Below are positions 1 to 11,430 of a DNA stretch of 64,000 nucleotides, piece by piece. The notes beneath the pieces are model-generated. The model was not told the origin of the DNA. It did no database searches and saw nothing but the letters and a program-made list of their open reading frames with translations. The first letter of the stretch is position 1. Each line of letters begins with the position of its first letter. This DNA comes from Parapristionchus giblindavisi. Taxonomy: Eukaryota > Nematoda > Chromadorea > Rhabditida > Diplogasteridae. The stretch covers positions 83,769 to 147,768 of the forward strand of contig CALSFV010000436.1 in NCBI GenBank assembly GCA_943737045.1, written 5' to 3'. A program made the translations under genes and the position numbers.

Positions 1-1051
1 GCCTTAGTTCAATTCATATTTGCCAATGACATATACAATTTGATAACTACACAGACAGAAATAGTTTTCGATGTTCCTAGCAATATTCAACGATCTTGGC
101 CCTCCAGAATCAGTCGTCCGTTTGATGGTTTTGGCTTTGACGGAAGTACTAAATTTGTCTGAATTTGTCTGTCTGAATTTGTCTAAATTTGTCTGAATGT
201 TGAAATCAGATTTGTTTTCCTGCACATCGCTAACGGTATTACAAAAAAAATATTACCATAATCAACAATAAAATACACTAACACGATCCAGCTAGCTCGC
301 TAGCTCACTAGCACACGAGCTCGCTAACTAGCAAAGACTCTAGCTTATCATGGTGAAGTATGAAAATATTTGCATCATTTCGCGATAAATATGAAGAATG
401 AATTCTTTCTCTCATTACTAGTAAACATCATTGCTGAATCAATCGATCAATAATCAATATCTGAAATATCTGTTTATATCATACATCTGCAAATATCTGC
501 CTGAAATTGCTGGATGTCAATGATACAGGACAATTCAATGATACAAGAAAAATATTTTTAAGCGTTTTTATAAAAAAGGTGACTAGATTTGAAAGGTTTA
601 AGAATCGCCCCAGTCGCCCCACAATCGCCCCACAATCGCATCAGCTATCAGAGATATAGGACAGAGTATTTGAATTTTTTTGCAATTCTTGTCAAGCAAA
701 AAAATGAAAGGATCATTCTTTACTTTTTTGAGGTGTTGTGCATTTTTACGGTGACCGGGAAGAGAAAAAAATTCGAGAAGAAAGGGAGAATAATTTTGCC
801 ATTTTTTACTTGACAAGAATTGCAGAAATTTTCAAATACGCCGTCCTATATGTTTTGCTTTTTGCAGATTTCAGATATTAATCGGTTGATAATTACCAAG
901 ATTCATCGATATCTCGTCTTAAACCATTTCTACTAATCTACTGTGTTTGCACTTTTTGCAGTTCTTGCAGAGAAATTGTTTGTGAAAGAAAATCACTGGT
1001 TTCCACTTTTCATCGATCTTTTCATCGACATTTTTCATTGCTGTTACTGTC
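1..1051. other. AT-rich non-coding flank
   Basis: I see no splice-consistent coding sequence here. Positions 287-335 carry a cluster of overlapping GCTAGC/CTAGCT words. Short open frames on both strands have no exon-like codon pattern. Confidence 0.5.
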
Positions 1052-1246
1052 TACTGTCATTCACTCTGTCATTGTAATTCATTCGGTCATTTTCAATCAC
1101 TGCCATTTACTCTGTCATTGTCAATCACTGTCATTCAGTCTGTCATTGTCAATCATTGTCATTTACTCTGTCATTGTCAATCACTGTCATTCAGTCTGCC
1201 ATTGTCAATCACTGTCATTCAGTCTGTCATTGTCAACTGTTAACGC
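1052..1246. repeat. Minisatellite, about 28-bp unit
   Basis: About seven imperfect tandem units alternate CTGTCATTGTCAATCACTGT-type words with TCATTCAGT or CATTTACT spacers. The plus strand is open through the array only because the repeat lacks stop codons; I do not call it a gene. Confidence 0.85.
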
Positions 1247-1378
1247 ATTCGTTTGTCAATTCAAAATTTTTTATCGAGTAAGCAGGATGGCCGGGGTTGG
1301 TAGTTGATGGTTGTTGTGTTTTAATGCAGAAACTGATCCACACATGAAGATACGTCCCCAACAATGACCACCTCCTCG

Positions 1379-2462
1379 TTAGTGTGGTCGCTGCTTCAAA
1401 GAGTTACAGTAATCCATTACCGTAACTCCGACCGTTTCGACTTCATTCAGAGCGATCGATAGTCCATTGTACAGTCCAATGAGCGTCTCTCTTCGTACAT
1501 GTAGATGCTCTCGACGTTCGGAATTCTGAAAGGAAATTCGTTTAGGCTCCGCCTCTTTTCATATTTTACCTTGATCTGCTCTTCCCTCACCCGTTCTTTC
1601 CATGCGCGGAGTTCCTCGAGAACCTCAGCTTCGGCCACATCTGCAGTTTATAGTTTGATCTTTGATCTTTGATCTTTGATCTATGACTCACCATCGCGGT
1701 CGTTCTTGGACAGCAGATCAATGTATCGATCGACGATGGCGCGTTCGGTTACCTCTCTATTGTCAGAGATTGAACTGTTGGCCTTAAAGATCAAAGATCA
1801 AAGATCAAGCTTCAAATATTTGGAAATCATTTAATTTCTACCGGGAATTGCATGACTGCCGTTCGTTTGACGACTGGGGCAAGATGCTGGTTTGACCTAA
1901 ACCGAGCGAAGCGATCGTCAAGTTCCTCTGAAATATCAAAGATCAAAGATCATACTACAAACAACAAAGAAAGCACCTGCAACATTGGTGCGTAGATTAT
2001 CACCGGCTTCATCATGTTCTTGTGCCGTATTCGTGTCATCTACCTGCAGATATGGTCTATGGTTATCCCATCGGATAGACCCACCCGCAAAAATTTGCCT
2101 TTCACGGGTACCCACCCGCAAAATTGGACCATAAATTGACGATTTTCTTGAAATTTTCACGATTTTGGCGTACCCCACATGCGTTTTCATCTCAAAATCG
2201 GGTTACCCACACGCGTTTTTGACCAAAAATCTGGGTACCCTCTGAAGGGACTGGGATATTGATAGACCATCACTACCTGCCGTCTGCCGGTCGCACGGGG
2301 ACCACGACCGCGTCGGGCCATCATTACGGGACGTGGAGCTGCCCCTGCGGGCACTCGCGCCTGGTTAGCTACGACCACCCCTTGAGCTCCTTGAGCTCCA
2401 TTATTGTTGTTATTGTTGTTTGCTGGTAGCCATCCAATGGGTAGATTGTTCCAGAATGCCAT
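1379..2462 (-). CDS. Unrecognised 215-residue protein, six exons
   Basis: Exons in transcription order are 2277-2462, 1977-2043, 1842-1927, 1692-1782, 1570-1640 and 1379-1525. Their lengths (186, 67, 86, 91, 71, 147) give one continuous frame of 216 codons, every intron is GT-AG, and the stop is TAA at 1379-1381. I do not recognise the family. Residues 1-62 are low complexity: MAFWNNLP start, a seven-Asn run, Ala/Gly/Val-rich stretch, then an Arg/Gly-rich basic patch (ARRGRGPRATGRRQ). Residues 63-113 are acidic and polar. Residues 114-215 look alpha-helical and charged, including the segment VTERAIVDRYIDLLSKNDRD and a heptad-like stretch around EELRAWKERVREEQIK. No signal peptide or membrane segment is visible. 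A basic RG-rich head plus a helical tail would suit a nucleic-acid or scaffold protein, but that is inference. Three introns (1641-1691, 1783-1841, 1928-1976) are mostly GATCAAA repeat. Alternative: a lineage-restricted gene. Confidence 0.78.
2085..2245. repeat. Intronic repeat with (T)ACCCAC(C/A)CGC motifs
   Basis: It lies in the first intron (2044-2276) of the unrecognised gene. Words such as ACCCACCCGCAAAA and its variants recur about five times, mixed with CGATTTT words. The pattern resembles subterminal repeats of a small non-autonomous transposon, but I could not define its ends. Confidence 0.45.
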
Positions 2463-2485
2463 GGTTATCCTGAAAGTGGAATATT

Positions 2486-2590
2486 TAATAATAATAATAA
2501 TATTTATTCCTTCAATAGAACACATCGAGGATGGGATATGTGTGTTAGATAAGTCTTTTTGAAGAATGTCCGTCGCCAAGGCGAAAGGCG
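2486..2590. repeat. Dispersed repeat with (ATA)n tail
   Basis: The order is an ATA-rich tail, TTTATTCCTTCAA, a CATCG(G/A)GGATGGG word, GTTAGATA, then GTCCGTCGCCAAGGCGAA. The same order occurs at about 55935-56060 and a rearranged version at about 42085-42265. A microsatellite tail is typical of non-LTR retrotransposon 3' ends. It lies just upstream of the start of the unrecognised gene, so it may sit in its promoter. Confidence 0.6.
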
Positions 2591-2620
2591 AAGGCGTCGG
2601 AATGGAGGTGGGGGCGGGGC

Positions 2621-2741
2621 TTAAAGCGACACCCCAAGCTCATTTTAAACTCTCCGTTCTGGCCACACTCTCTCGCTTTCATTGTCTACGAGAGAGTGTT
2701 GCCAGAGCGGAGAGCAAAATTAGCTCGGGGTGTGCCTTTAA
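2621..2741. repeat. Palindromic MITE, family A (good copy)
   Basis: This is a near-perfect hairpin. The left arm runs TTAAAG-CGACACCCCAAGCT, then ACTCTCCG-TCTGGCCACACTC. The right arm is its complement and ends GCTCGGGGTGTGCCTTTAA. The loop is CTTTCATTGTCTACGA-like. TTAA at both ends suggests a TTAA target, as for piggyBac-type elements. About 20 relatives occur in the window. No transposase is encoded. Confidence 0.85.
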
Positions 2742-3010
2742 TGTGCAGACGGAGTCTAACCTTACGAGTAACGTCGAATGAGAGGAGTGGACGACCAAAC
2801 AGGTGGGTTGTCGAGTCCGAGAATGGAATGGAAGAATGGTCGAAGAGATTGTGATTGATAATGAAATCGGATTTGCGTTAACCAATTTGTATGATCAATT
2901 TGTATGATCAATTTGTATGATGTTATTAAATGTAATCAAATCATTTAGCTTTTTTTTTCATTCTTAGAAGAAGTACACTCCTTGTCAGTGGTCTCTTCAC
3001 TGTTTAAGAT

Positions 3011-3115
3011 CACACACCAAACTAATTTAACCGTCTGCTCTGACCACACTCTCTCGTAGACAAACAAAGCAAGAGAGAAAACCAGAGCGGAGAGTTTCCA
3101 ATTAGCTCGACTCGA
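3011..3115. repeat. Palindromic MITE, family A (diverged)
   Basis: It has the ACCACACTCTCTCGTAGACA core and the right arm CCAGAGCGGAGAGTTTCCAA. It is preceded at 2960-3008 by a segment (AAGTACACTCCTTGTCAG) also found at about 5453-5500, so a composite unit was copied. Confidence 0.75.
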
Positions 3116-4551
3116 ATTGTTGATGAACACTTGCTAAAAACCGATGATGCAACTTGACAACTGAAGCCAATGATAATACAATTTGCATACAGGGAATGGC
3201 TCTAGGGAAGGGGGGGGTCAAACATAAATTCCACGCATCAAATAAAATCAAATTATATATTTTCTTGTATAAGAAAGGATATGGTGTTGGGGGCCCTTCT
3301 TATCACGTTAAAGATGGGGAACCACGAAAGGAATCATTGGTTCCCACCACTTTTAGAATGAGCCCCTCATAAACATACTGTAAGTAAAAAGTGTGTTGAT
3401 GTTCAGTTGGCGACCGGCGCAAACTGAACATCAACATACCTTTGCCCTCTCATTAGGCCCCTTCCCATCACTCTTTCCCCATTCAGGAGAAATAGTTTTC
3501 TCATCCCATAGTAGTCGGTCCAGCGTGTGTCGTTCCGTCAGCATGACTTCCTTGAAGTCCTTCTTGATCATATCCATAATGTCCACATTCTCTTGAAATC
3601 TGGGTCTTGTAGCTTGAAAACGAAGAAAGTTATGTCGTTTTGAAATAAATCTATTTTTTGGTCGATACAGTAGATAATAAATGTTTTCTCGCTTACTAGT
3701 TAGATGATTCTGAGTTTACTTTGTTAATTGTAAAAAAAAGACCATAAACAAACTTTTCCTCCTCAAGCCTATGGGGAATCAAGATTATGCTTCATTATAA
3801 TAAGGGACATGCGAACGCACCTTATAACTAGACTGAATATTTTTCCATTTGCCTATTACAGTTGTTACGATATTTTCTTTAATGAATTAAAATGCAGCAA
3901 TGAACTCTAAATTCTTCAATTACATAAACGAAAGAGTGTCTAAACTAAAAGGCATAGTTTAGTCGACAAATACTAATACACCTAGTATTCTCACTACTTG
4001 TGTACAGTAAAGATAAGTCACCGGGTGTTCACACCTCTCTCCCTCTCCTTATTTCTCTCTCCCTCTCCTTATTTCTCTCCCTCTCCTTATTTATGCGCCT
4101 CTCATGTTCCACCCCGCACGCCATCTCCCATAGCAACACGGACGCGCTCCTAGAGGGCTAGAGACCGACGAGAGAGTGGAGAGACACATGGTTCAATGGA
4201 GAGAGCACAGAGTGGGCTAGAGGCAGAGAGATGAGAGAGTGAAGCAGTCCGAAGAGACTGCAGACAGGCAGAGGTTGTGAATCATCGTTGAATGGGGGGG
4301 GGGTGATGCACTTTTGTCGGTGACTATCTATCTCTCCCTCTCCATTTTGAATCTCTCCCTCTTGAATCTCTACCTCTGCCTATCCTCCCTCTACCTCTCC
4401 CATTGTTTCTGTAATCGTTTTCAATCCGAGAGAGAATGATCGGTGCCTGAACTAACCATTCGTTCTATTTCCAATTCACTCTATTAACAATTCGTGCTCT
4501 GTCCGTGATTTGGTTCGTACATTCATTAAACTTTTATACTTTTCCGACTAA
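3116..4551. other. Intergenic, no gene seen
   Basis: I find no coding exon. Contents are CT-rich blocks at 4037-4095 and 4330-4400, a GA-rich block at 4160-4260, and a short G run at 4292-4300. An inverted pair of GTTGATGTTCAGT/ACTGAACATCAAC words lies at 3394-3437. Confidence 0.5.
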
Positions 4552-4667
4552 AAGCATACCCCAAGCCTATTTCACTGCCCGCGTTGGCAATACTCTCTAG
4601 TATATAAAGGAAGCGAGAGAGTGTGGACAGTGCGAAGAGTTTCAAATTAGCTCGGGTGTAACTTTAA
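4552..4667. repeat. Palindromic MITE, family A (diverged)
   Basis: The left arm reads AAGCATACCCCAAGCC and the right arm ends CAAATTAGCTCGGGTGTAAC. The loop has decayed to TAGTATATAAAGGAAGCG. Confidence 0.7.
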
Positions 4668-4889
4668 TGTGCTATGCAAGTCAAGAAAAGATAAGAATAT
4701 CAGAGCGAACTCTCCTCGATTCACACGCTCTCTCGCCTCTTTTCGTTTCTCTTCGTGACTTTTGAACGGAGTATTGCACGTAGCCAGTTTATCATAATGG
4801 GTATTGCTTCTAGTATACTTCCTTTCGTGCGGAATATAATAGTGAATCAAGGTAGACTGAACTCTACGCCTCGTCTGCGTTCACTTCTT

Positions 4890-5220
4890 TTTGTTATTAT
4901 AATAATAATATTATCATAATTATCATTAATTATCAATAATCAATAATTATCAATAATTAATAATTATAATTATCAATTATCATTATGTTTGTATGCTTCA
5001 CATCACCCACCAACATCCAGCGTTTGCCGACCGTTTGTTTGCCAGTAAAAAGTCTATTTTTTAGTTTGCGATGATTGATGAATACATAATCATGGACATT
5101 GCATAAACTCGAATCGTCTCATAATCTCTCAGCCAGTCATATATCGCTCCTTTATTCAAATACTTGCTCTCGCACCTGTCACGGGTGTATCAAATAAATA
5201 AATAAATAAATAAATAAACT
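4890..5220. repeat. AT-rich simple repeats
   Basis: Positions 4893-4985 are TAAT/ATCA-type low complexity, and 5191-5218 is an AAAT tetranucleotide run. No gene is seen between or around them. Confidence 0.7.
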
Positions 5221-5391
5221 CATGAAATCAATTTTGATCTGTCAATTCCTGGAATTCTATGACCGTGAATCATGTTCCTCTTCATCTTTCCTTTGCTATG
5301 TCATTGTTTTATCGACTTGCTCGAACGAAACATTACAGAACAAACAAAACAAGCATTATGTTTCACAATGATTTACTGTGGCATTTATTAT

Positions 5392-5500
5392 TTAAAGGCA
5401 TATCCCAAGTTAATTTTACTCTCCGCATTAGCAATACTTGGCATGTTTTTCATTCTTAGTAGAAGTACACTCCTTGTCAGCGGTCTCTTCACTGTTTAAA
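5392..5500. repeat. Half copy of MITE family A fused to another repeat
   Basis: The left arm (TTAAAGGCATATCCCAAG to ACTCTCCGCATTAGCAAT) breaks off near 5445. It continues directly into the 48-bp segment shared with 2960-3008. The junction suggests deletion or recombination between copies. Confidence 0.65.
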
Positions 5501-5716
5501 GATGGAGACCCACGAGTTTTTTCGTAATAAGACTGTTCGGATAGTATGATAGAGATTCATCACACGAATCGAAAGACATATCTGATATTGATTCCCGATA
5601 TGTTTAAAGCTCACTAGGAGCATTGCAAGTACAACTTTCAAGGCATGTAGAGAGTGCTCATCGAATTTGCATACTTTCTCTCTCATTTTCTCATTATCCC
5701 TTACGCCAATTACCAT

Positions 5717-5739
5717 ATATATATATATATATATATATA
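5717..5739. repeat. (AT)n microsatellite
   Basis: A perfect AT dinucleotide run. Confidence 0.9.
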
Positions 5740-5810
5740 ATATAAACAATAGCCAGCATGCTTATCGTGGCGGGAGTCAGTCATGCCGACTCATGGGTCC
5801 CCTTCTTTAA

Positions 5811-5932
5811 AATCACACACCAAACTAATTTAACCGTCCGATCTGACCACACTAACTCGTAGACAAAGAAAGCGAGAGAATGTGTCCGGAGCGGAGCGTT
5901 TCAAATTAGCTTTGGGTATCGCTTTAATTAAA
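5811..5932. repeat. Palindromic MITE, family A
   Basis: It has CACACCAAACTAATTTAACC at left and CAAATTAGCTTTGGGTATCG followed by CTTTAATT at right. The core retains GTAGACAAAGAAAGCGAGAG. Confidence 0.75.
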
Positions 5933-6641
5933 TTTTTTTAGACTAGAAAATATACAATAGGGTAAGTGATCACTCAAAGTATTTTTATAAAAAACACACC
6001 TTACGAAAGAGATAGATGCTGTATGGGGTTTTGCCTGAAATACTATTAGGTATTATTATGCATATCAAATGGAAACGAATACGAGGTTCAGAGCACTGAT
6101 CGTTTTGGTCGATCATATTCTGGGATTATTCCCAGAAGGGAATGAACGATATTATGCAAATAATGAGGCCAACCACGTTTCATGGAAACGTCCAGTATCT
6201 AATCTTTGATCTTTGATCTTTGGTCTTTGATCTTTCCGTCTGATTTCCTATTTTGTATATAAAAAAACGACTCATAACGGCAAATGTTTCACTGTACAGT
6301 AAAGCCCTTCTGATAATCTTATCAGCATCCGTGGTCTTATCAATACCTTTATCAATCATCGTGTTTTATTCCACGCTTCTCCTAGAAAAAATCGTATTTC
6401 TTTTAAGAAAATTTAAATTTAAAATTAAAATTCCCAATCGTTTCAACCACCTTGTTTTCTAACTATTCACAAAGCAACTAAACCATTTTGAGCCAGTCTG
6501 AATCATTTAATAATCAAGATCACTCGTTATGGCCCCGCGAGCACGTTTCGCGCGCGACTTCACCGCATGCATCCATGATTCCATTACAGATTTGCACATG
6601 AGATTAACAGTAAGCGCGCGCGGCAGCTAACCGAAGAAACT
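5933..6641. other. Upstream region of arl-13
   Basis: No gene is seen. A block of GATCTTTGATCTTT repeat lies at 6202-6236, outside any intron I can define. GC-rich CGCGCG words at 6546-6622 lie just upstream of the arl-13 start and may belong to its promoter. No TATA box or TTTCAG trans-splice site is obvious next to the ATG. Confidence 0.4.
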
Positions 6642-9322
6642 ATGGGCAATTGCTGCGATCGAGGGAGCACTAGCGGAGCGATTAACGAAAGCAAAAAGAA
6701 GAAAATTCGCAGGTTTGATCTTTGGTCTTTGTACTTTGATCTTTAGTAGTTGCACTTTGTATTCTGATCTTTAGAATTAGTACTTTGTATTTTGATCTTT
6801 AGTATTTGTACTTTGATCTTTCCAGAAAGATCCAAATGATCGCTCTCGGGTTGGAGGGTGCGGGCAAAACGCACGTCGTCAAATTGTTATGCGGAGGTCA
6901 GAGATTATTGATTGATTATTTGAATTTCAGCTGATTATCGATTGGTAAAATGTAAGGGTAAAATTGAAAACAAGAGAAAAATGTAGGCAAAACAGGATCA
7001 AGGATTTATACTACGACATTTTTGCATCGTTAGTTCATATTTGTAGTAGACCTGGTTGTGGCAGTGGATCAGAACAAGATAGTCCTGGGGAGAAAGATCA
7101 AAGATCAGATCTTTCAGAACCCCCAATCAATCTGGCGACATCTCTCGGGTATTCGTCGCACCTAATTTCTTACGACAAGGTACGATTTGTGTATGTATTG
7201 ATCGAAGATTACCGTAACCCACCGCACTAACGGATCCATGACGGGTGATAGCTATTTCGCAATCCCTCTCTCAGACATAACAGTTGTTCCCTCGCCACTT
7301 TCGTTTCTCCGACCTAGCAGCTAGCATAAAGCCATTCATTCTTGAATCAATCGAGGATTTATTACCGTACACAAGGATAATTTAGAGTGCAAGTTAAAGC
7401 AATACTAGAAAAAATTAATATGAGAAATCAATCAATACGTTATGTTTACGGTAATCGATGTTCACGCGATTATCGATCAATATCAGGCCTTCGACGTCGA
7501 ATTGATGGATGTCGGTGGGCGCAACTCCATTAGGAGTATCTGGTACAACTACCTAGCTGAGGTTAGCGATCAAACTACAGATGTCAAAGATCAAAGATCA
7601 AACTATGGAGTTTTCAGTGTCATGCGATCATCTATGTGATAGACGTACAAAATCTGGATGATCCGAAAATAGACGAGTCTGCCACACTGCTCAAGGTACT
7701 GTAGGGGTATTTTAGATGGGAACACGGCAGAGATACAGTATATGCAACAATACGGAATATCGGACTGTTATAAAACAGTGCATGACTAATGACCGTAATC
7801 CGAGTTTCTCTATCTTGTTGATCATGAAATTATATACCGTATACTGATCATGACAGAGGAAGAAGTATAAGTACGATCAAAGATCAAAGATTAGATAACA
7901 AGCTACAGTAATCCTTTCAGAACTTGGCTGTCCGCGAAGACGTGACGGGCAAGCCGATATTTCTCATCATCAATAGACCTGGGAACGACTTTGATGAGAT
8001 CGCCTTTGTGGCGAGGGTGAGTTGACAGTATCAAGATCAAAGTTCAAAGATCAAACTACAGATGGGTCTGCACGAACCTCCCTTCAACATCAATCAGCGA
8101 TTTCATATCGCCCAGATGCTGCCGTACAATGGCTATGTAAGTTAGAATAGATCAAAGATCAACCTACAATAAATCACAAGAGCAAAGATCAAAGTACACC
8201 AAAGACTAAAGATCAAAGTTTAAACTACAGCTGGACAAGGAGAAGCAGCCACCGCCCATGTTCGTTGTTCGCCAGAAGAAGCACACCGATCAGCTCTTAG
8301 AAGCCTTCACATCCTTCATTGACAAGGTATTAACTAGAGATCAAAGATCAAAGATTAAACTACAATATTTAAGGTTATCACTGAATTCGTTCTGTTAGAT
8401 GTGGGAGTGGCGGAGGCCAAACGGCGGTTAGAAGTGCGGATAGCCGCAGAGAAGCAAGCACGCGCTGCAAGGGCCGCACAACGAGAGCGTGAAGAACAAG
8501 ATCGGTAGGTTCAAAGATCAAAGATCAAAGACCAAACTACATATAAGCGGTATGTTTAGGGCCGCGGGCATACAGGAGACCAACGTCGACGCTGTGGATG
8601 ATCAACAACGTGAGACTAGGCTCCGGACCAAAATCAAAGGATCAAATATCATACTTACAGCGGGAGTTTCGAATGCTGCGTATGTGCGTACGGAAGACGA
8701 TGAGCCACTGACGCAAGCGCCAGTCGCTGGCCGCGTAGTACCAGTGATCAGCCACGGAGAGCCCGGAACATCTACGGACGGCGGCCGATACGAGATAGAT
8801 TTACACGACAAATCGTCTATTAGTAAACCACAGGATAATGAAAGGTATACTGTGCAATCATTATATTGAAAGAGTAATGTATTACTTCCTCAGCAGACTA
8901 TCGTCCGATGTTTTTTTACCCCCTTCAACACGGTCCACCTTACCACGACCGCTACCACAGCTAAACGTCAGCAACGGTTAGTAACCATTACCATAGCAAA
9001 TGAATGCGGACTGTTCAGAAACCGGCATACTCGGCGAAAGATCGCCACTTCCCGAACCGGCTCAAGCTCACGAGTCTCCACCGGTGGCTCCGGTGCCCAA
9101 ACCTAGAAGATTCTCAAACAGCGACAACCAGATCATTGTGGTTCACCCAAAATCAAGTAAGGAAAATTAGTATGCTAAACAGTGACAGTTAACCTATTCG
9201 TTCCAGCTACTCGACTAAGTCGTATGGAACGGATACAGAAAGGACTAGAGCTCAAATCGCAGAATTCAAAAATTATCGCCAATGGACATGTAAATCAAGG
9301 ATTCATGCGAGAAGTTGTTTAA
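6642..9322 (+). CDS. arl-13: ARL13-type small GTPase, ciliary, 458 residues
   Basis: ARL13 proteins are membrane-anchored Arf-like GTPases of the cilium; ARL13B acts as exchange factor for ARL3. Exons: 6642-6712, 6826-6896, 7118-7179, 7487-7561, 7618-7695, 7921-8016, 8062-8136, 8231-8326, 8374-8504, 8560-8844, 8894-8976, 9019-9156, 9207-9322; frame is continuous and all introns are GT-AG. MGNCC at residues 1-5 suits N-myristoylation plus palmitoylation. The P-loop is GLEGAGKT (32-39) and the G3 region is DVGGRNSIRSIWYNYLAE (76-93), a clear Arf/Arl signature. The G4 position reads NRPG (137-140), not NKxD, so nucleotide binding may be altered. Residues 215-252 form an Ala/Arg/Glu coiled coil. 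RVVP (310-313) matches the RVxP ciliary-targeting motif known from ARL13B. The tail is Pro/Ser-rich. The family is usually about 370-430 residues, so this is slightly long. Many introns consist of GATCAAA repeat. It is convergent with the P1 gene. Confidence 0.9.
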
Positions 9323-9489
9323 CCCCTATACCTTACGTGTTCCCCATGATGTTAAAGTCTATTCATCCATTGTTGTATATGTTGATAAATGAATAACGGT
9401 CAGAAATTTATCTGCCGAAAACAAGATAACAAAAAACAACGGCGACAGGGTGGAGAAGGTCGGTGTTGTTTCCCAGTTAGGGGGAGAGC

Positions 9490-9978
9490 TTAGTCGAAAA
9501 GTCCGAAGCCCATGTCATCATCGGACTCCTCCTTGGGCTCTTCCTTCTTCTTGGCGGCAGGGGCGGCATCAGCAGCAGCTGCAGCGGGGGCAGCAGCGGC
9601 GGCGGCAGCAGGAGCAGCTCCTGATCCTACTCCGGATGAGACAGAGGAGATGAGGTCCTGAATTACAGCAATAAATGTTTTGCCATTTTTAAATTAGAAA
9701 ATATAAAGACGGCAAAGAAAACTTACGGCAACGTTGACTCCCTCAAGGGCCTTGGCGAAGAGTCCGGGCCAGAAAGGCTCAACGGAGACGTTGGCGGCCT
9801 TAAGGATGGTGGCGATCTTGTCACCAGTGATGGCAACCTAAAATAACATAATAATTAACATAACATAATCAGTTTCTGGTAATTATATTTGTATTTTCAA
9901 AAGATCTAAACACAGTACCTCATCATCCTGAAGGATGAGAGCGGCGTAGACGCAAGCTTGCTCCTCGATGGTCGACAT
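9490..9978 (-). CDS. rla-1: 60S acidic ribosomal protein P1, 112 residues
   Basis: P1 pairs with P2 in the ribosomal stalk, which recruits elongation-factor GTPases. Exons in transcription order are 9919-9978, 9727-9837 and 9490-9657 (60, 111, 168 nt; 113 codons). The N-terminal helical domain begins [17 protein letters not shown] long Ala-rich hinge runs from about residue 66. The end is [20 protein letters not shown], the hallmark P-protein tail. The length is normal for the family. Its start lies 205 bp downstream of the RPL27A stop on the same strand, so the two may be cotranscribed with RPL27A first. A CACCTAG acceptor-like site lies 6 nt before the ATG and could be a trans-splice site (inference). 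Confidence 0.96.
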
Positions 9979-10147
9979 CTTGTCCTAGGTGTACGTCGCT
10001 TTAAGCCTTAGCTCGCAGGGAGAACGATACACTAACAAGTGCTAGAATAGCAACTTGAAAAATGCTCACGACGGTAAGGTATCAGGTATTAAAGTGGTCA
10101 TGAACCACTGATCAGAATGAATACAACGAAGTAAAGCATGTAATAAC

Positions 10148-10153
10148 TTTATT
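10148..10153 (-). terminator. Poly(A) signal of RPL27A
   Basis: AATAAA on the minus strand, 31 nt past the RPL27A stop codon and about 170 nt before the P1 start codon. Confidence 0.6.
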
Positions 10154-10183
10154 ACAATGCGACAAAATCAACAACGCGCCAGC

Positions 10184-10867
10184 TTAGGCAACAAGTACAC
10201 AGGCTCCACCGGCGGCCTTGATCTTTTCTTCGGCAGAGTGGGAGAAGAACTTTGCCTTGACAATGACGGGTTGCTTGGGCAGAATTCCCTTTCCGAGGAC
10301 CTTAATGAATTAAATTAGCACAAACAAATATAAATATCACACGAGAACGTTTAGAAGACGGGACTAGCCAGCTGTTTTTGCCAAGGTTTTCAAATGCGCG
10401 AAATACTGCGAAAGCTATCACCATTTCAACTAAAACCATTCCGGAATTTCTAGAATAGACACCAACCTTGAAGTAACCGTGCTTGACACAATCAATGACG
10501 GGGGCCTTCTCAGTCTCCTTGGCGTACTTGGCGCGGAAGTCCTCAGTCACCAATGACCAGATCTTGTCAACGTTGAGAGTTGGGCAGAACTCGCGGTTCT
10601 TGCGAAGATGGAAGTTCCTCATACCAACCTGAATAATTAACCGTGAAAACTATGTAAGATATAAAAACAAAAGTAACATATAATAACTGTAACAAGCATA
10701 ACCTTTCCGAAGTAACCAGGATGGTACTTGTCCATGTTGATTCTGTGGTGGTGCTGTCCTCCAGCGTTACCGCGACCTCCGGGGTGCTTGCGGTGCTTTC
10801 CCACACGACCATGACCGTGAGAAACGTGTCCTCTAAGCTTTCTGGTCTTCTTCTTTGAGGTGGCCAT
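10184..10867 (-). CDS. RPL27A: 60S ribosomal protein L27a (uL15), 147 residues
   Basis: A structural protein of the large ribosomal subunit. Exons in transcription order are 10703-10867, 10467-10628 and 10184-10300 (165, 162, 117 nt), all phase 0. The N-terminus starts [20 protein letters not shown] and continues through the family's Gly/His-rich segment ([20 protein letters not shown]). The middle contains [11 protein letters not shown] and DKIWSLV; the C-terminus is [11 protein letters not shown]. The length matches the family (about 145-148). It is divergent from phb-1, with 563 bp between start codons, and lies upstream of the P1 gene on the same strand. Confidence 0.96.
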
Positions 10868-11430
10868 ACCTAAGTAATGATGAAAATTAGAAGTGAACGA
10901 GTGCAACACGAAGAAAACAAGAGCGAGTAAACTATATAATAATGTTGAAACATTATTTACGAATATAAAAGATTTTTCAAAGTGAATTACACGAGACAAA
11001 AACATGAATATGAAAAAGAAATAGGATTTTGGGAAAGTATGCAAAAGAAAGTGAAGTTTCGCTACAGTATGACCGAGATGAGGAAGACCACTAAACAGCG
11101 TAAGTTTTGATTTTATTTTTTTATATTTTATCGTGTTATTTTTGTTTTTTAATAAATTTTAAATATTATTTCGCGAAAGCTCTTTAGAATTTATATTAAT
11201 AATAGCAAAGACGCAGCATATTCTTTTATTTCTGCAAATTTGTTTGGAACTTAAATTTTATGTCTTTTAGAGACAATATAAGACAGGGATTTCCGTGCGA
11301 GACAACTTTTGCTTGAACGCAATTTTCTAACCACATGCGAAAAACATTTGACGAAATTAACAATTTATCATTTTTATTTATTGATTCGTTATTTTTGGTA
11401 CAGTTTCTCTAACTTATTTTTTCCAAAGAC
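10868..11430. promoter_or_regulatory. Shared divergent promoter region
   Basis: This AT-rich stretch lies between the RPL27A start (minus) and the phb-1 start (plus). It must hold the 5' ends of both. I see no clear TATA box. A run of T and A at 11105-11165 resembles nematode promoter DNA. TTTTTTCCAAAGAC immediately precedes the phb-1 ATG. Confidence 0.5.

Noticed and set aside
1052..1246. CRISPR-like regular spacing
   Set aside because: Units are contiguous with no unique spacers, and the genome is eukaryotic; it is a minisatellite.
10637..11044. 135-residue minus frame extending upstream of the RPL27A start
   Set aside because: The upstream part is promoter-like AT-rich DNA; the family starts at MATSKKK.
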